DNA from: an uncultured Tenacibaculum sp.
Lineage (GTDB): Bacteria > Bacteroidota > Bacteroidia > Flavobacteriales > Flavobacteriaceae
DNA: 52,675 bases
Assembly: GCA_937922085.1 (NCBI GenBank)
Contig: CAKZVD010000017.1
Span: 1 to 52,675 of the forward strand
Direction: 5' to 3'
Shown here: positions 42,589-50,914 of the stretch, in pieces
Layout of the letters: each line of letters opens with the position of its first letter
Position numbering within the stretch: position 1 is the stretch's first letter
Notes under the pieces: model-generated
What the model saw: the letters and a program-made list of their open reading frames with translations, nothing else
Databases searched by the model: none
What the model was told of the DNA's origin: nothing
Position numbers and translations under genes: made by a program

Positions 42589-42777
42589 ATGAAAAAACAA
42601 CAATTTAATTTAACAAAATTTGAAACTTTACAAACTTCAAATAATACTTTAAAAGGAGGCTTTTCTCAAGCAATGTCTGCTATTGGAGGTAAAAAGATTA
42701 TTGGCATCAATCTAAACTGCACTAATTGTAGCGGATGTGGAACTAATAATGTTGCAGGTTGTGGGTCAGAACAATAA
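42589..42777 (+). CDS. Cys-rich GG-leader RiPP precursor peptide 3
   Basis: The 62-residue peptide has the leader MKKQQFNLTKFETLQTSNNT then LKGG (Gly-Gly at 23-24) and a core FSQAMSAIGGKKIIGINLNC then TNCSGCGTNNVAGCGSEQ (Cys 44, 47, 50 and 58). Leader identity with copy 1 is very high, and the cores share S-A-x-G-G and a C-G-T-N/T-N...A-G-C-G end but differ between. Conserved leader with varied core is the mark of a RiPP precursor family. The second Gly-Gly (residues 33-34) is also conserved and could be another cleavage site. The maturase gene begins 137 bp downstream. Confidence 0.85.
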   Translation: MKKQQFNLTKFETLQTSNNTLKGGFSQAMSAIGGKKIIGINLNCTNCSGCGTNNVAGCGSEQ

Positions 42778-42914
42778 CTTTTTTTAATCGATAAGGTTAT
42801 TATTAACGTGATAAAAGCATTTTACTTACTGTTCTCTTCTTTTTTATTATTAAATAAAAAATATAATTCTTCAATATCGTAATTACACGATTAATCTTTT
42901 TATAAACTTTAATT

Positions 42915-44228
42915 ATGAAATACAGTCAATTTAACTCTATAATTCCTTATGAAAATAAATATGCTTTATATAATTCTTTTGAAAATAAAGTTCTTTTTTT
43001 AGAACATGATTTAAAAGAACTTCTTTTAGCTGGAAAAAACGAAGGCATTGATGAATTAGAAAATATTCATCCCTCGTTTTATAAATACCTTTTAGAAAAT
43101 GAATTTTTAGTACCTAATAATAGAGATGAAGCTAATAATTTAAGAGAGATCGCAAAGGAGGTCGATGAAGAAAAATCGATCTATCAATTAACTATTAATC
43201 CAACAATGAACTGTAACTTTAAATGTTGGTATTGTTATGAAGATCATATTAAAGCTTCTCGCTTAAAAAGCACAATGGTTATCAAAGTAAATAAATTTAT
43301 AACAAAAAAACTTCAAGATGAAGATTTAAAATATTTTCACTTGGGCCTTTTTGGAGGAGAGCCTTTACTTTATTTCAAAAAAAATGTGATCCCAATAATT
43401 GATCATTTAAAATCTGAAAGCGAACGTTTTGACAAAGCATTTGGTATTAACTTTACTTCTAACGGATACTTAGTTAATCAAGATTTTGTAGATTATTTTC
43501 ATGGTCATGGACTTACGTGTAATTTACAGATTACATTAGATGGTTACAGAGAAGAACATGATAAAGTAAGGTATGTATCAAAAACAAAAGGATCTTATTT
43601 TGAAATAGTTAACAACATAAAATTACTTATTCGAAATAATTTTTTTGTTAGACTTCGTATTAATTACACTAGTGAAAACCTTACAGACACTTTTAAAATT
43701 ATTGATGATTTTTCAGATGTTGACTTAAAGTACATTCAACAAAACTTATTAGTTGATTATCATAGAGTTTGGCAAGATGAAGCTGTTGATGGTATTGATG
43801 TAATCTTAAATAAAAACATGGAAATCATTAAAAGTAAAGGGTTTAAAGTTACTGGAACTTTTTCAGCTAATAATGTTTTAGAATCATGTTATGCTGATAA
43901 AAGAAACAGTGCCGTGATTAATTATAATGGAGACCTATATAAATGTACTGCAAGAGATTTTAGCAAAGAAAGTAGAAGTGGTTATATTGATAGTGAGGGA
44001 GATTTGAAATGGGATGATGGTTATGTTGAAAAGAGGATGAATTCTAAACTACATAATAAACCCTGTTTAACTTGTAGGTTAATGCCTGTTTGTAATGGTG
44101 GTTGTAGTCAACATGCCATGGAAAACCTCGGTAATGAAGAGGGTTATTGTGTTTATTCTTTCGATGAATCTGAAAAAGACAAAGTTATTTATGCTAAAGT
44201 TAGGGACATACTTGAAACAGCCATATAA
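42915..44228 (+). CDS. radical SAM/SPASM peptide maturase
   Basis: This 437-residue enzyme should use S-adenosylmethionine and iron-sulfur clusters to modify the precursor peptides. An N-terminal segment of about 90 residues may bind the leader. The radical SAM cluster motif is C100-x3-C104-x2-C107 (MNCNFKCWYCYED), with GLFGGEPLL behind it. The C-terminal SPASM domain has the full seven-Cys pattern C325-x13-G-x4-C344, then C384-x2-C387-x5-C393-x3-C397, then C412, able to hold two extra 4Fe-4S clusters. It follows the precursors and overlaps the exporter gene by 38 bp. Thioether or C-C crosslinks are both possible. Confidence 0.93.
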   Translation: MKYSQFNSIIPYENKYALYNSFENKVLFLEHDLKELLLAGKNEGIDELENIHPSFYKYLLENEFLVPNNRDEANNLREIAKEVDEEKSIYQLTINPTMNCNFKCWYCYEDHIKASRLKSTMVIKVNKFITKKLQDEDLKYFHLGLFGGEPLLYFKKNVIPIIDHLKSESERFDKAFGINFTSNGYLVNQDFVDYFHGHGLTCNLQITLDGYREEHDKVRYVSKTKGSYFEIVNNIKLLIRNNFFVRLRINYTSENLTDTFKIIDDFSDVDLKYIQQNLLVDYHRVWQDEAVDGIDVILNKNMEIIKSKGFKVTGTFSANNVLESCYADKRNSAVINYNGDLYKCTARDFSKESRSGYIDSEGDLKWDDGYVEKRMNSKLHNKPCLTCRLMPVCNGGCSQHAMENLGNEEGYCVYSFDESEKDKVIYAKVRDILETAI

Positions 44229-46437
44229 AAGGAGTAAAAATCTTCTATTCTTTCATCAATTAACAAGTACTGATTGTGCAGCAGCTTGTTTGTGTATGAT
44301 TGTTAATTATTATGATAAAAAAGTAAATTTAAACAGCTTAAAAAGGTATTTTGAATTTACTAGAAATGGGGTTTCTATTAATGATATTGTAGATGCCGCT
44401 GATAAAATAGGTTTATCGGCAAATGTTGTAAAGATAAATTCAGAGGAACTCACTACCATTCCTTTTCCTGTAATTTTATACTGGAAACAAGAACATTTTT
44501 TAGTTTATGACAAAGCTAAAGAAAATAATAATAATTTAATATTTCATTTAGCTGACCCTGCATATGGAAAGGTAAAACTAGATAAAGAGTCTTTTGAGAA
44601 TGAATGGAAAGGAATAAATGAAAAAGGAATTGCCATTATATTACAACCCAATGAGAATTTTGAGACTATAGATTTAAGTGATAAAACCACTACTATAACA
44701 ACATTTTCAAGTCCAATAATTAATTACATTAAAAAGTTTTTAATTAAAAACAAGCTTAAATATATACTAGCGTTAAGCTTATTAGTCATAAGTCTTATTG
44801 CTAATTGGGCTATTCCTTTCATTTTTCAAAAAATTATAGACGATGGAGTCATGTCTAAAAGTATGAACATGGTTTATTTCTTTTTAATGTCTCAAGTTGT
44901 TTTATTCATATCCTATTTTATTTCTGATTTTTTTAGTAGGTTAATTTTAACAAAATTCAACTTTTCTTTGAGTGTTAATTTAAAAGAAAACCTATTATTT
45001 AAATTAATTAAACTACCTATAAATTATTTTGACACAAGATTAAATACTGAAACATTAGAACGTATCAATGATCAGAATAAAATACAAACCTATATGACAT
45101 GGAAAGGGCCAGAACTAATAATAAGTACCCTAAACATATTAATTTTTGGTAGTATCCTTTTATATTACAACACCACTGTTTTTATATCTTATTTTATATT
45201 AAGTGTTATCTCTTTTTTATGGGTTTTTTTATTTTTAAAAAGGAGAGCTATTCTAGAATATGCAATGTTTCTTAAAGAATCTGAAAACAGTAACCATATT
45301 TATGAGTTTATCATGAATATGCCCGAAATAAAAATAAATAATGCGCAAAAAAATGTAATTAATAAAATAACAAATATTCAAGAAAAATTGAATGATATAC
45401 AATTACGCTCATTGTATCTTAATACATATCAACTTATAGGTGTTAATATTCTAACCAAAGTTAAAGAAATTGTAGCTATAGGTATTTGCGCTTACTTTAT
45501 TATTGAAAATCAAATAACGTTAGGAGCTTTAATAAGTATATCATATGTAATAGGACAACTAACAGGGCCTATGAATAATATTGTTAATTTTATAAAAGAT
45601 ACCCAAGATGCTAAATTGTCTAACGATAGAGTTAATGATATATACACGACAAAAGAAGAAAATGAACATAAAAATATAGACTTCTCAAATCGAAATATCG
45701 CTAACATAAATATTCAAAATCTCACTTTTAGATACCCAGGTAAATTCAGTCCTACTATCATTGATAATATTAGTTTTAAGATCAAAAAAAACACAGTGAC
45801 AGCTATTGTTGGAGCTAGTGGTAGTGGTAAAACTACATTGTTAAAGTTATTGTTATCTTTTTATCTAACAAAACCTGATACTGTTTCTATTGATAACATA
45901 GATATAAATAACATTATTCCTTCCACTTGGCGAGAACAATGTGGTATTGTTATGCAAGATGGTAATATTTTTAGTGGTACTGTAGCCGAAAACATTACTT
46001 TTTCAAGTGAAAATATTGATTATGACAAACTAGAAAAAGCTTGTAAAATTTCATGCTCTTATGATTTTATAAAACAATTACCAATGGGATATAACACAAA
46101 AATTGGAAACTCTGGATTACAACTAAGTGGCGGTCAAAAACAACGAATTTTAATTGCTAGAGCTGTTTATAAAAATCCTGATTATATTTTTTTAGATGAA
46201 GCTACTAGTGCTTTAGATGCAGAAAACGAAAAAATAATTCACAAAAATCTTCAAGAGTTTTTTATTGGAAAAACTGTTATTATTATTGCTCACAGGCTTT
46301 CTACTGTAAAAAATGCTGATAACATTATAGTCCTTAATAAAGGAAAGTTAGTAGAAGAAGGTAACCATCAAGGGTTGGTTAATAATAAAAGTTATTATTT
46401 TAATTTAGTTAAAAATCAATTAGAATTAGGAAGTTAA
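44191..46437 (+). CDS. peptidase-containing ABC transporter (C39 type) for GG peptides
   Basis: Transporters of this type cut the leader after Gly-Gly and export the peptide across the inner membrane. With the ATG at 44191 the protein has 748 residues: the C39 peptidase (about 18-145; Cys29 in TSTDCAAACLC, His102 in EHFLVYDKA, Asp122 in ADPAYG), six membrane helices (about 185-460), and an ATPase domain with Walker A GASGSGKT (541-548), signature LSGGQKQR (about 645), Walker B YIFLDEATSALD and IIIAHRLS. Upstream in-frame starts would lie deeper in the maturase gene, so 44191 (38-bp overlap) was chosen. A terminator ends the locus. Confidence 0.93.
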   Translation: MLKLGTYLKQPYKRSKNLLFFHQLTSTDCAAACLCMIVNYYDKKVNLNSLKRYFEFTRNGVSINDIVDAADKIGLSANVVKINSEELTTIPFPVILYWKQEHFLVYDKAKENNNNLIFHLADPAYGKVKLDKESFENEWKGINEKGIAIILQPNENFETIDLSDKTTTITTFSSPIINYIKKFLIKNKLKYILALSLLVISLIANWAIPFIFQKIIDDGVMSKSMNMVYFFLMSQVVLFISYFISDFFSRLILTKFNFSLSVNLKENLLFKLIKLPINYFDTRLNTETLERINDQNKIQTYMTWKGPELIISTLNILIFGSILLYYNTTVFISYFILSVISFLWVFLFLKRRAILEYAMFLKESENSNHIYEFIMNMPEIKINNAQKNVINKITNIQEKLNDIQLRSLYLNTYQLIGVNILTKVKEIVAIGICAYFIIENQITLGALISISYVIGQLTGPMNNIVNFIKDTQDAKLSNDRVNDIYTTKEENEHKNIDFSNRNIANINIQNLTFRYPGKFSPTIIDNISFKIKKNTVTAIVGASGSGKTTLLKLLLSFYLTKPDTVSIDNIDINNIIPSTWREQCGIVMQDGNIFSGTVAENITFSSENIDYDKLEKACKISCSYDFIKQLPMGYNTKIGNSGLQLSGGQKQRILIARAVYKNPDYIFLDEATSALDAENEKIIHKNLQEFFIGKTVIIIAHRLSTVKNADNIIVLNKGKLVEEGNHQGLVNNKSYYFNLVKNQLELGS

Positions 46438-46480
46438 AAAGAAGGTTCTTTTATTTCAGACACCTTCTTTTACTTTTTTA
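46436..46480 (+). terminator. Rho-independent terminator of the RiPP locus
   Basis: AAAAGAAGGT (46437-46446) pairs with ACCTTCTTTT (46462-46471) over a 15-nt loop and is followed by a T-rich run, directly at the stop of the exporter gene. Confidence 0.8.
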
Positions 46481-46507
46481 ATATAACAAAGATTCTAAAA
46501 AAACCTT

Positions 46508-47665
46508 TTACAAACTCAATGCTTGTTCTAAATCTGCTAATAAATCACTTACATCTTCAATACCAACACTTAAACGGATTAAAGAATCTGTAATCCCTAT
46601 TTTTAACCGTTCTTCTTCTGGCATAGAACCATGCGTCATTGTCACAGAATGATTTACTAAACTTTCAACTCCTCCTAAAGATTCTGCTAACGTAAATATT
46701 TTTGTGCTTTCTAAAAACTGTAAAGCAGCTTCTTTACAATCATCTTTTAAACGAAAAGAAACCATTCCTCCAAAATCATCCATTTGTTTTTTTGCAGTAC
46801 TATGATGTGGATGACTTTCTAAACCAGGATAAAACACTTCAGATATTTTAGGGTGTTTTACTAAAAACTCTGCTACTGCTCTTCCATTTTCACAATGACG
46901 TTGCATACGGATATGTAATGTTTTAATTCCTCGTAAAGCCAGAAAAGAATCCATAGGACCTGCGATAGCTCCCCCTGCAAATTGAATAAAATGTATCTCC
47001 TTTGCTAACTTTTCATCTTTTACAATTAAAGCACCCATTATTAAATCTGAATGACCTCCTAAATATTTTGTAGCTGAATGCATTACAATATCAACACCTA
47101 AATCTAAAGGTCTTTGTAAATATGGAGTTGCAAAAGTATTATCTACAGCAACTAAAATATCTGCATTTTTAGCTTTTACAGCTTTTGTTATTTCCTCTAT
47201 ATCGGCAATTTTAAGTAACGGATTTGTAGGCGTTTCTAACCAAATTAACTTGGTTTTTGAGGAAACTGCATTAATGAAATTATCCGTTTCATTGATATCA
47301 ACAAACTGAAACTTTAATCCATACTTCTGAAACATTTGAGTAAACATTCTATAGGTTCCTCCGTATAAATCACTTATGGTTACTATTTCATCTCCAGGGT
47401 TCAACAACCGTAAAACAGCATCAATAGCAGATAAACCAGAAGCAAATGCAAATCCATGCGTTCCATTTTCTATAGATGCAAAAGCATTTTCTAAAGCGGT
47501 TCTTGTTGGATTTGCTCCTCTTGAATACTCATATCCTTTATGTACTCCTGGACTAGACTGTGCATAGGTTGATGTTTGAAATATTGGTGTCATTACTGAA
47601 CCAGTAGATTCTTCATGCTTTTGTCCTCCGTGTATTGTTTTAGTATTGAACTTCATCTTGTTCAT
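46508..47665 (-). CDS. PLP-dependent cystathionine gamma-synthase/lyase family enzyme
   Basis: The 385-residue enzyme belongs to the Cys/Met metabolism PLP family. It has the start TKTIHGGQKHEESTGSVMTPIFQTS, YEYSRGANPTRTALENAFASIE, FASGLSAIDAVLRLL, the cofactor Asp (Asp175 in VDNTFATPYLQRP), and the Schiff-base Lys200 in HSATKYLGGHSDLIMG. The closing part has SLGGVESLVNHSVTMTHGS and LIRLSVGIED. It could form cystathionine (synthase, methionine pathway) or split it (lyase); family sequence alone often leaves this open. Met4 (47656) is an alternative start. It is followed by no related gene on its strand. Confidence 0.93.
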   Translation of the reverse strand: MNKMKFNTKTIHGGQKHEESTGSVMTPIFQTSTYAQSSPGVHKGYEYSRGANPTRTALENAFASIENGTHGFAFASGLSAIDAVLRLLNPGDEIVTISDLYGGTYRMFTQMFQKYGLKFQFVDINETDNFINAVSSKTKLIWLETPTNPLLKIADIEEITKAVKAKNADILVAVDNTFATPYLQRPLDLGVDIVMHSATKYLGGHSDLIMGALIVKDEKLAKEIHFIQFAGGAIAGPMDSFLALRGIKTLHIRMQRHCENGRAVAEFLVKHPKISEVFYPGLESHPHHSTAKKQMDDFGGMVSFRLKDDCKEAALQFLESTKIFTLAESLGGVESLVNHSVTMTHGSMPEEERLKIGITDSLIRLSVGIEDVSDLLADLEQALSL

Positions 47666-47699
47666 CTTATATTCAGTATGTTATCTAAACTACTTCAGA

Positions 47700-48155
47700 T
47701 TACACCAATTTATATAATGTCATAATAGTACCTAAATGAATTCCTTCATGAAAATTATTAAACGAAATAGCATCTTCTATCGAAGTCATTACAAAACCTG
47801 TACTTGATGTATATTCTGTGTACTCTTTAAAAATACCCTCTTTATAATCCTCTATTAAAGTATCTGGTAATCCCAATAACAGCTCTTTAATCTCTTCAAA
47901 ATCTTCAGGTGAAATTTCTTCTGACGGAGAGGTTCCTTTTCTATATTTTTCTATCAACTCATCTGGCACTAAACATTGTAATCCAGATAATTTATAATGC
48001 AATAATTGTTGAGTAACTACCAAATGCGCCACGTTCCATGCAATATTATTTTTAAAACCTTCAGGAATTTTATGCAACTGCTCATGCGTTAATCCTTCTA
48101 TCTTTTTTATTACTAAGCCTCTAGATACTTTTAGAATTTCGAATTGTGTCGTCAT
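47700..48155 (-). CDS. DinB-like (DUF664/DinB_2 type) protein
   Basis: This 151-residue four-helix-bundle protein shows the DinB pattern: FEILKVSRGLVIKKIEGLTHEQLHKIP in the first helix, then NNIAWNVAHLVVTQQLLHYKLSG with the first metal His, and near the end FNNFHEGIHLGTIMTLYKLV with two more His at helix spacing, making a metal-binding triad. Relatives include thiol-transferases such as bacillithiol-type enzymes, but most have no known substrate. It is 34 bp upstream of the cystathionine enzyme gene on the same strand and may be cotranscribed with it. Confidence 0.88.
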   Translation of the reverse strand: MTTQFEILKVSRGLVIKKIEGLTHEQLHKIPEGFKNNIAWNVAHLVVTQQLLHYKLSGLQCLVPDELIEKYRKGTSPSEEISPEDFEEIKELLLGLPDTLIEDYKEGIFKEYTEYTSSTGFVMTSIEDAISFNNFHEGIHLGTIMTLYKLV

Positions 48156-48289
48156 TTGTTTTTATTTTAACATTGATAAAGATATTTAATTTCAAGGAAC
48201 ATTTGAAAAATAAATTGATAACTTCGTTTACCTTATAACTCTTTAACAAATAGTTTTTAATTTATTTTTTAAGATTAAACTCAGAGATA

Positions 48290-48688
48290 ATGAAACGCAT
48301 AATATTATCTATTTTAATATTCCCTGTACTCTGCGTTATTTTCATAAATGAGATCACTAAAACAACTATTGTAAAAAGCAACTATAAAAAGTATTATATT
48401 GAAACAATCAATTCTAATTTAAAAAATGTTCAGCAATGTTCTTGGGTTTGTCATAACAATACTAATTACTGTAAAGAAAACCATGTAAAATTACTCGTAA
48501 AGTACTACAAAACAACAGATCCTTTATACTTTGGGATAGTTAAACCTCTTAAATATACAGGGAATTATAGATTAGCTAATATTATTTTATTGGTTATTAT
48601 TATTCCTTTGATATTATATGCTTTGTTACTAAAATCTATACAAATACAGTATAAAATCAATAACCATAAAAGAATTAGAAATGACTAA
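48290..48688 (+). CDS. small two-helix membrane protein, function unknown
   Basis: The 132-residue protein has one N-terminal hydrophobic helix (about residues 3-20, IILSILIFPVLCVIFINE), a central extracytoplasmic part with three Cys (QCSWVCHNNTNYCKENH), and a second helix (about 95-115, ANIILLVIIIPLILYALLL). A basic tail follows. The Cys group suggests disulfides outside the cytoplasm. It overlaps the next small gene by 8 bp. No family name can be given. Confidence 0.7.
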   Translation: MKRIILSILIFPVLCVIFINEITKTTIVKSNYKKYYIETINSNLKNVQQCSWVCHNNTNYCKENHVKLLVKYYKTTDPLYFGIVKPLKYTGNYRLANIILLVIIIPLILYALLLKSIQIQYKINNHKRIRND

Positions 48689-48869
48689 ATTTTACAATGA
48701 AGTTTATGTATACTGCACGGATTTTATTATAAATGTTGCTAATATTACTGGATTATCTTATTACGAAATAAATTTTTTCTTCTTTTGTTTGCTATACCCT
48801 ATTGCTTTAATAAGGCTTGTTATTCTTTATATTATTCAAAAAAGAAGGTTGAAAAAATTTACTTTTTAA
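48681..48869 (+). CDS. small membrane protein with TGLSYYEIN motif
   Basis: This 62-residue protein has an amphipathic start (FYNEVYVYCTDFIINVANI), then TGLSYYEINFFFFCLLYPIALIRLVILYII, mostly one long or two short membrane helices, and a basic end. The motif resembles SGFTYREINIIVYFIIIP in the protein at 10.94 kb. It overlaps the upstream membrane protein by 8 bp, as that relative also overlaps its exported partner. Function is unknown. Confidence 0.7.
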   Translation: MTKFYNEVYVYCTDFIINVANITGLSYYEINFFFFCLLYPIALIRLVILYIIQKRRLKKFTF

Positions 48870-48878
48870 CTATTTTTG
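48849..48878 (+). promoter_or_regulatory. promoter of the ArsC/Spx-like gene
   Basis: TTG (48849-48851), 19 bp, then TATTTTTG (48871-48878) is a strong match to the Bacteroidota promoter, reaching into the end of the previous gene. Transcription would start near 48883-48886, after the first in-frame TTG (48876). Confidence 0.6.
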
Positions 48879-48902
48879 ATACTACTAAAAAAGAATAACA
48901 TT

Positions 48903-49250
48903 TTGAAAAAAGTATATTTTCTACAAACTTGTGATACTTGCAGACGTATTTTAAAAGAAGTAAACATAGATGGTTTTGAAAAACAAGAAATAAAATCCAC
49001 TCCACTAACTGTTAATCAACTAGAGGAATTATATAATCTCACAAATAGTTATGAAGCTCTTTTTAATAAAAGAGCGAAGTTATACCGAGAAATGGATTTA
49101 AAAAACCAGAATTTAACAGAACAAGATTATAGGCAACATATCTTAGACGAATACACTTTTTTAAAACGTCCTGTTTTTATTGTTGAAGATGAAATTTTTG
49201 TAGGGAATAGTAAGAAAAATATTGAAAATTTAAAAAACAAATTGTTCTAA
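48903..49250 (+). CDS. arsenate reductase/Spx family protein with TTG start
   Basis: This thioredoxin-fold protein of about 115 residues begins MKKVYFLQTCDTCRRILKEV with a CxxC motif in place of the single catalytic Cys of ArsC or the CxxC of Spx. It continues with KSTPLTVNQLEELYNLTNSYEALFNKRAKLYREM and FLKRPVFIVEDEIFVGNSKK, the RPxxxxxxxxxxG part of the family. No ATG is available at the right place. TTG at 48903 gives the normal family N-terminus, and an earlier TTG (48876) lies inside the -7 element. Substrate, whether arsenate, a disulfide or RNA polymerase, is not known. Confidence 0.85.
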   Translation: MKKVYFLQTCDTCRRILKEVNIDGFEKQEIKSTPLTVNQLEELYNLTNSYEALFNKRAKLYREMDLKNQNLTEQDYRQHILDEYTFLKRPVFIVEDEIFVGNSKKNIENLKNKLF

Positions 49251-49256
49251 ATAACT

Positions 49257-49295
49257 AAAAATGGAAGCGATAAAGTATCGCTTCCATTTTTTAAT
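49257..49295 (+). terminator. Rho-independent terminator of the ArsC/Spx-like gene
   Basis: AAAATGGAAGCGAT (49258-49271) pairs with ATCGCTTCCATTTT (49277-49290) around a short loop and is followed by TT. It is a strong hairpin that can also work from the other side. Confidence 0.9.
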
Positions 49296-49353
49296 TGTAA
49301 ACAAGAAATTTAACTTTCTTAATTACACATTATTCTATCTAAAATTTCATTTA

Positions 49354-49824
49354 TTATTTAGATGCTATTTCACCTTTGGTAGAAGAAACGATAGAAGCTA
49401 ATTCTTCTTTAGTTAATTTTGTTTTCAACCCTAACAAAACTAACTCATCTCCTTTACTACCAGCCATAATAACAATTTCTCTAATATATTTCCCTCTTTC
49501 AACAAAATACACCTCGGCTCTATCACTACCATCTTTTACACGAACTAATGTTTTAAAATCACCTTTCTTTACAAATTTTTTAAAATCACTTCTAACTCCT
49601 TCATTATTGTTAAAAACTAATATTTTAAAATTACTAGCTTTCTTTAATAACTCTTCTTCATTTACATCATCATTATCTATAAACATTCTCGCTAAAAAAC
49701 TAGGAACATTTAAAGAAATTTCAGCTTGTTTTTTATGCGATTTATAAAATTGTTTAAATGCATAATCTTGTGCTGTTACAGATATTGCTATAAATAATAC
49801 GATAAGTGTTGTAATTCGTTTCAT
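49354..49824 (-). CDS. DUF4252 domain-containing exported protein
   Basis: The 156-residue protein has a signal peptide (MKRITTLIVLFIAISVTAQ) and a single DUF4252 domain, common in Bacteroidota, with LNVPSFLARMFIDNDDVNEEEL, FKILVFNNNEGVRSDFKKFV, LVRVKDGSDRAEVYFVERGKYIREIVIMAG and ELVLLGLKTKLTKEELASIV. No function is known for the domain. In other genomes it often sits near ECF sigma factor genes, but none is adjacent here. It ends in SSTKGEIASK. Confidence 0.9.
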   Translation of the reverse strand: MKRITTLIVLFIAISVTAQDYAFKQFYKSHKKQAEISLNVPSFLARMFIDNDDVNEEELLKKASNFKILVFNNNEGVRSDFKKFVKKGDFKTLVRVKDGSDRAEVYFVERGKYIREIVIMAGSKGDELVLLGLKTKLTKEELASIVSSTKGEIASK

Positions 49825-49866
49825 AATACTCGGTTTTAATTTGAAGACGAGTAGTACCTTTTTTTG

Positions 49867-50877
49867 TTACATTGTTTCTCTATTTTTTAACCAAGTGTTT
49901 GTTCTTAACAACGAGTTTTCACGTATATCTTGCCAAAAAAGATTAATATCTCCTGCATGATAATTTTTCAAAAAAGACATAAATAAACGCATTGGAAATT
50001 TCGGGTTTGTACTCCAAACCAAACCATCTGTTATTTCAATTTTCAATGCTTTTTTATACAGTTTACCATTTGTATATAAAAAACCTTTATGTTGATTTAA
50101 TGTAGTTGTTTTAGAAGTATTCCAAGTAATTGGGTTCGTAGTTACACTTCCTTTATACCAATTTTTATCTTTCTTAGGAAAATTGTTTTTCTTAAACGTA
50201 TTCCAAGATACAAAACCGCCTATTTCACTAGGAAAAGTCATTAACTGAATTGTTTTAAACTCCTTTTCTTTTACTCTAATTCCTGGAATGTAAGCCGCAA
50301 TTAAACGTTTTTGTAATGGTTTATCATCAAAAAACTCTTTTAATATTCTTAGTATATGTGTAGTCCCTTGGCTATGTCCTACCATAATGATAGGTCTTCC
50401 TTTGTTGTATTTTTCTAAATATACCTCAAAAGCTCTTTTAACATCTAAATAAGCAACTTCTTGTGCTTCCTTTCCTCCTTCTTTGTACATTTTATAAGAC
50501 CGCAAATGTGCTTGTCTGTAAAAAGGTACATACACGCTACCTGAGGTAGCAAAAGCAGACGTTTGCATTAAGACTGCTTTGTTTACTACTTTGTCTTTTT
50601 GCTCTTTATCATTGATTGGCACATTCCAACGAATATCTTTCTTTTTAGAATTTAATGTAGGATACACATAAAAAACATCTGCTTTAAGTGTATCCATTCT
50701 TTTAGAAGCATACTCTTTAAATTCTTTCGTATAAGTAGATGGTAAAACAGCCCAAGAAGATTCTTTATTATAATCTGGTGAAACCGGAATATTGGCCTTA
50801 CTAAATGTTTGAGTTTGATAAGTAGACTTACAACTTGATAATAATGATACTATTAAAATTGCATAAAGAAACTTCAT
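49867..50877 (-). CDS. DUF3089 lipoprotein with alpha/beta hydrolase fold
   Basis: This 336-residue lipoprotein (MKFLYAILIVSLLSSC, Cys16) has the DUF3089 layout: KADVFYVYPTLNSKKKDIRW near the start, FATSGSVYVPFYRQAHLRSY, and then the hydrolase elbow IIMVGHSQGTTHILRIL with the nucleophile Ser. The end has DINLFWQDIRENSLLRTNTWL, with a conserved-looking Asp and His in YHAGDIN. It should sit in the envelope as an esterase or lipase of unknown substrate. The DUF4252 gene follows on the same strand after 42 bp. Confidence 0.9.
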   Translation of the reverse strand: MKFLYAILIVSLLSSCKSTYQTQTFSKANIPVSPDYNKESSWAVLPSTYTKEFKEYASKRMDTLKADVFYVYPTLNSKKKDIRWNVPINDKEQKDKVVNKAVLMQTSAFATSGSVYVPFYRQAHLRSYKMYKEGGKEAQEVAYLDVKRAFEVYLEKYNKGRPIIMVGHSQGTTHILRILKEFFDDKPLQKRLIAAYIPGIRVKEKEFKTIQLMTFPSEIGGFVSWNTFKKNNFPKKDKNWYKGSVTTNPITWNTSKTTTLNQHKGFLYTNGKLYKKALKIEITDGLVWSTNPKFPMRLFMSFLKNYHAGDINLFWQDIRENSLLRTNTWLKNRETM

Positions 50878-50914
50878 ATACTTTTAGTGATTTACTATAT
50901 TCAATTATTTTAAT

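Noticed and set aside
44095..44190. Longer N-terminus for the C39 exporter
   Set aside because: It would be read entirely inside the maturase's SPASM coding region and adds residues unlike any C39 peptidase start.
49376..49747. 123-codon plus-strand frame opposite the DUF4252 gene
   Set aside because: Antisense of a well-supported gene; its Ser/Leu/Phe-rich composition is what antisense of a Lys/Glu-rich protein gives.
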